Assembly (NCBI GenBank): GCA_902167325.1
Contig: LR632930.1
Location: forward strand, 1,674,001-1,738,000
Length of the DNA: 64,000 nucleotides
Direction of reading: 5' to 3'
Origin: Chitinophaga pinensis
Lineage (GTDB): Bacteria; Bacteroidota; Bacteroidia; Chitinophagales; Chitinophagaceae
Shown: positions 62,065-64,000 of the stretch, piece by piece
Numbering within the stretch: the stretch's first letter is position 1
Layout of the letters: the number at the start of each line of letters is the position of its first letter
Position numbers and translations under genes: made by a program
The notes under the pieces: model-generated
Told to the model about the DNA's origin: nothing
The model's input: only the letters and a program-made list of their open reading frames with translations
The model's database searches: none

Positions 62065-62265
62065 TTAAAATTCCACACAATCCGGGAGACTGGCAGCGAT
62101 GGGACCGGTAGACCATCCGGTTTCACGAGACCATTTGCAACGGGTTTCGTTGTCATTGCAGCAAAAAGATGCTGCTGCTTTAGCGGAGCTTTTCGCCTTT
62201 TGGGCGGTGGTGAGGCCTGCGGCAAGGGCGAGGCACATCCCCAGGAAAACGAATGAACGTTTCAT
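62065..62265 (-). CDS. Small secreted four-cysteine protein (cassette 1, fourth)
   Basis: The 66-aa product begins MKRSFVFLGMCLALAAGLTT, has a short Ala/Lys/Ser linker, then FCCNDNETRCKWSRETGW and GPIAASLPDCVEF. The ATG at 62265 gives the shared MKRS start; an upstream in-frame ATG at 62316 adds residues unlike the others. It shows the CC-C-GP-C pattern. Confidence 0.72.
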   Translation of the reverse strand: MKRSFVFLGMCLALAAGLTTAQKAKSSAKAAASFCCNDNETRCKWSRETGWSTGPIAASLPDCVEF

Positions 62266-62306
62266 GGATTTGGGTTTTTGGGTGAAAAAAAGAAAAAAGG
62301 TGTGGA

Positions 62307-62495
62307 TCAGGGGCATTGATCGAGTTGGTAAACTGCAGGACCGTACATAACGATAGTGTTGCCGATCTTCTGGCAGGCTCCTTCACTCTGATCGCAGCAG
62401 ACTTTGATAAATTTCTTACCGCTGGCTTTGATGGATGTGGTAATACCGAGGCCGATTGCTACGCAAAGCCCCAGGAAAAAGATGCTTTTTTTCAT
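62307..62495 (-). CDS. Small secreted four-cysteine protein (cassette 1, third)
   Basis: The 62-aa product begins MKKSIFFLGLCVAIGLGITT, then SIKASGKKFIKVCCDQSEGA and CQKIGNTIVMYGPAVYQLDQ with a final CP. It carries CCD in place of CCN but keeps spacing, GP and the last Cys. A signal peptide is clear. Confidence 0.72.
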   Translation of the reverse strand: MKKSIFFLGLCVAIGLGITTSIKASGKKFIKVCCDQSEGACQKIGNTIVMYGPAVYQLDQCP

Positions 62496-62525
62496 ATTCT
62501 ATTTTTTGAGTGGATTAAAAACGGG

Positions 62526-62714
62526 TTAGTTGCAGGTGGCAGGCATGGATGGTCCGTAAAATACCTGTCCATTAATCCGCGTGCATATTTGTTCGTCCTC
62601 GTTGCAGCAATACGGGATCCGGCCAATGCGGTGTTCCTGGCTGACCGCGTACAGCGAAGGGCTTGCTATGCCCATGAGGGCGCAGAACCCCAGGGAAAGG
62701 AGACTTTTTTTCAT
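62526..62714 (-). CDS. Small secreted four-cysteine protein (cassette 1, second)
   Basis: The 62-aa product begins MKKSLLSLGFCALMGIASPS, then LYAVSQEHRIGRIPYCCNED and EQICTRINGQVFYGPSMPAT with a final CN. It follows the first small gene by only 4 bp. Confidence 0.72.
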   Translation of the reverse strand: MKKSLLSLGFCALMGIASPSLYAVSQEHRIGRIPYCCNEDEQICTRINGQVFYGPSMPATCN

Positions 62715-62718
62715 ATCG

Positions 62719-62946
62719 TTATTGGTTTAGCGGGGTAGATGCCGGAACGGCGAATTCGTCACAAAGGCTGATATCCGTGGTGCGTGGACCATATATATGA
62801 AATCCGGTGATTAAGCCACACCTTACTTCCAGGGTATTGCAGCACAGATAAGGGGTTGTGCCACTCTTTTGGCTTTGGGCGTAAAGTGCGGTGCTGGCTG
62901 TACCCATGAAGGCGCACAGACCCAGGAAAAGAAGTTGTCTTTTCAT
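62719..62946 (-). CDS. Small secreted four-cysteine protein (cassette 1, first)
   Basis: The 75-aa product begins MKRQLLFLGLCAFMGTASTA, then LYAQSQKSGTTPYLCCNTLE, VRCGLITGFHIYGPRTTDIS and LCDEF, followed by a 13-residue tail lacking in the others. It is the first gene of cassette 1. LYA(Q/V)SQ is shared with the next gene, so these two are probably recent duplicates. Confidence 0.72.
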   Translation of the reverse strand: MKRQLLFLGLCAFMGTASTALYAQSQKSGTTPYLCCNTLEVRCGLITGFHIYGPRTTDISLCDEFAVPASTPLNQ

Positions 62947-63375
62947 GATGAGGGGAATTGAAATGTAGAAATGGTCGATGACAGGCGCTGCACCGCAGCT
63001 GAAGCGCAGTTATGCGATACAGCAGGGTTTGCCGGTGGATTTAGGCCTGTAACGGTTCACTGATGATGATAATGTTGTAACGGAAAGAGATACTACCGCC
63101 ATACCTGCATTTGCGGCATGCGGAGACGGGGCTGATTAGTTAACAATTTCTGCAACACTTGCGGGGTATCTCATGTAAGTCGATGTCTGGATTTGGTTAA
63201 TCGTTCTGAATTGATGGACCGGTTGCACGAGTGGTTTCCATGAATGCTATTGCAATATAGCAATATGATTTATGTGGGCCTATCGCATAAGTATGTGTTT
63301 TTAGGGTATCGGGTAAGGCACAAAAAAGGCCGTCTCGTAGTGAGGCGGCCTTTTAAATATGGACAGACGTGCTGA
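62947..63375. other. 429-bp intergenic region upstream of cassette 1
   Basis: No protein frame or RNA gene is visible. TATTGC-N6-GCAATA at 63248..63265 is a perfect inverted repeat and could be an operator for cassette 1, but it is about 300 bp from the first gene. No TAnnTTTG element was found on the minus strand. The right end holds the rny terminator. Confidence 0.4.
63324..63354 (-). terminator. Terminator of rny
   Basis: AAAAGGCCGTCTC and GAGGCGGCCTTTT pair over 13 bp with one G-T type mismatch and a short loop; more A/T follows on both sides. Confidence 0.85.
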
Positions 63376-64000
63376 TTAGCGGGCAACATTCACGGCGCGG
63401 CGTTCGCGGATCACCGTTACTTTAATTTGTCCGGGGTACTGCATGTCGTTCTGGATCTTGTTTGCGATCTCGAAGCTGAGACGGTCTGCATCGTTGTCGG
63501 TTACTTTTTCGCTTTCAACGATAACACGCAGCTCGCGGCCTGCCTGGATGGCGTATGCTTTTTCAACACCATCGTAGTTCATAGCCAGATTTTCGAGGTC
63601 TTTGATACGCTGGAGATAGCTCTGCATGATCTCGCGGCGTGCGCCGGGGCGGGCACCGGAGATGGCATCACAGGCCTGCACGATGGGGGAGATCACGTAA
63701 GACATTTCCATCTCGTCGTGGTGAGCACCAATGGCGTTCACGATAGCGGGATGTTCTCCGTACTTCTCGGCCAGTTTGGCACCCAGGAGGGCGTGGCTCA
63801 GTTCAGATTCTTCATCGGGTACTTTACCAATATCATGGAGGAGACCGGCGCGTTTGGCAAGTTTGGGGTTGAGGCCCAGCTCGGCGGCCATAACGGCGCA
63901 AAGGTTGGCGGTCTCTTTCGAGTGCATGAGCAGGTTCTGACCGTAGGAGGAGCGGAAGCGCATTTTACCTACCATACGCACGAGTTCTTTGTGAAGACCG
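63376..64000 (-). CDS. rny: Ribonuclease Y (C-terminal part)
   Basis: The frame is open to the right edge, so the N-terminal part (membrane helix, coiled coil, KH domain) is outside. The visible 207 residues start [20 protein letters not shown] and carry the HD domain: [34 protein letters not shown] with the HD pair, [11 protein letters not shown], then [20 protein letters not shown]. RNase Y is a membrane-bound endonuclease that starts mRNA decay. The end [10 protein letters not shown] is family-like. Confidence 0.95.
   Translation of the reverse strand, partial: GLHKELVRMVGKMRFRSSYGQNLLMHSKETANLCAVMAAELGLNPKLAKRAGLLHDIGKVPDEESELSHALLGAKLAEKYGEHPAIVNAIGAHHDEMEMSYVISPIVQACDAISGARPGARREIMQSYLQRIKDLENLAMNYDGVEKAYAIQAGRELRVIVESEKVTDNDADRLSFEIANKIQNDMQYPGQIKVTVIRERRAVNVAR

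Overview
The window looks like a chromosomal segment of a Bacteroidota species, most likely Chitinophagaceae (Chitinophaga-like). The signs are an ECF sigma/FecR/SusC/SusD locus with an STN-domain SusC, long SecA, DUF1080 and ThuA domain proteins, and many -7 elements of the Bacteroidota type TAnnTTTG (best example TTTG-N19-TACATTTG at 24528..24558). Shine-Dalgarno sites are mostly absent. No tRNA, rRNA, CRISPR array, prophage or insertion sequence was seen.

Layout. 1-2.3 kb: small metabolic genes (end of a carboxymuconolactone decarboxylase-like protein, a dienelactone hydrolase, a membrane protein, an AHSA1/START protein). 2.3-10.8 kb, minus strand: sigma factor, anti-sigma FecR, SusC, SusD and a fused phosphodiesterase-like/alkaline phosphatase protein, probably a TonB-dependent organophosphate scavenging locus. 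10.9-13.4 kb: dnaA and a divergent DUF3127 gene. 13.4-24.5 kb: FAD oxidoreductase, a two-part ABC exporter with a lipoprotein between its genes, nitronate monooxygenase-like protein, sugar nucleotidyltransferase, glyA, and a beta-helix protein with a PDZ domain. 24.5-27.5 kb: ABC operon controlled by a YtrA-type GntR regulator with a visible operator. 27.5-33.3 kb, minus strand: deoC-SPOR-M20 operon and secA. 33.7-42.7 kb: a seven-gene sugar operon (MFS, Gfo/Idh/MocA, isomerase/epimerase, cytochrome c, DUF1080, ThuA, and a 1135-aa ThuA-dehydrogenase-PKD-cytochrome fusion), probably for oxidising glycosides to 3-keto sugars and cleaving them. 44.4-51.3 kb: a complete eboABCDEF cluster. 51.4-57.5 kb: double DUF1080 protein, DJ-1/PfpI protein, a lone atpG, scpB with a very acidic tail, a RES/Xre toxin-antitoxin pair, and a LytTR regulator with three direct repeats upstream. 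57.7-62.9 kb, minus strand: two related cassettes of tiny secreted four-cysteine proteins, a propeller-like anchored protein and a MauE/DoxX-like membrane protein. The window ends inside rny.

The three least explained items are as follows. (1) Two intergenic arrays (18171..18434 and 43075..43338) are written in an 11-bp period and each lies between the ends of convergent genes. (2) The duplicated CC-motif small-protein/propeller/MauE cassettes include a 57-codon gene that is easy to miss. (3) Three ATTTCATCG repeats, exactly 20 bp apart, lie upstream of a LytTR gene whose receiver domain is cut to a stub.
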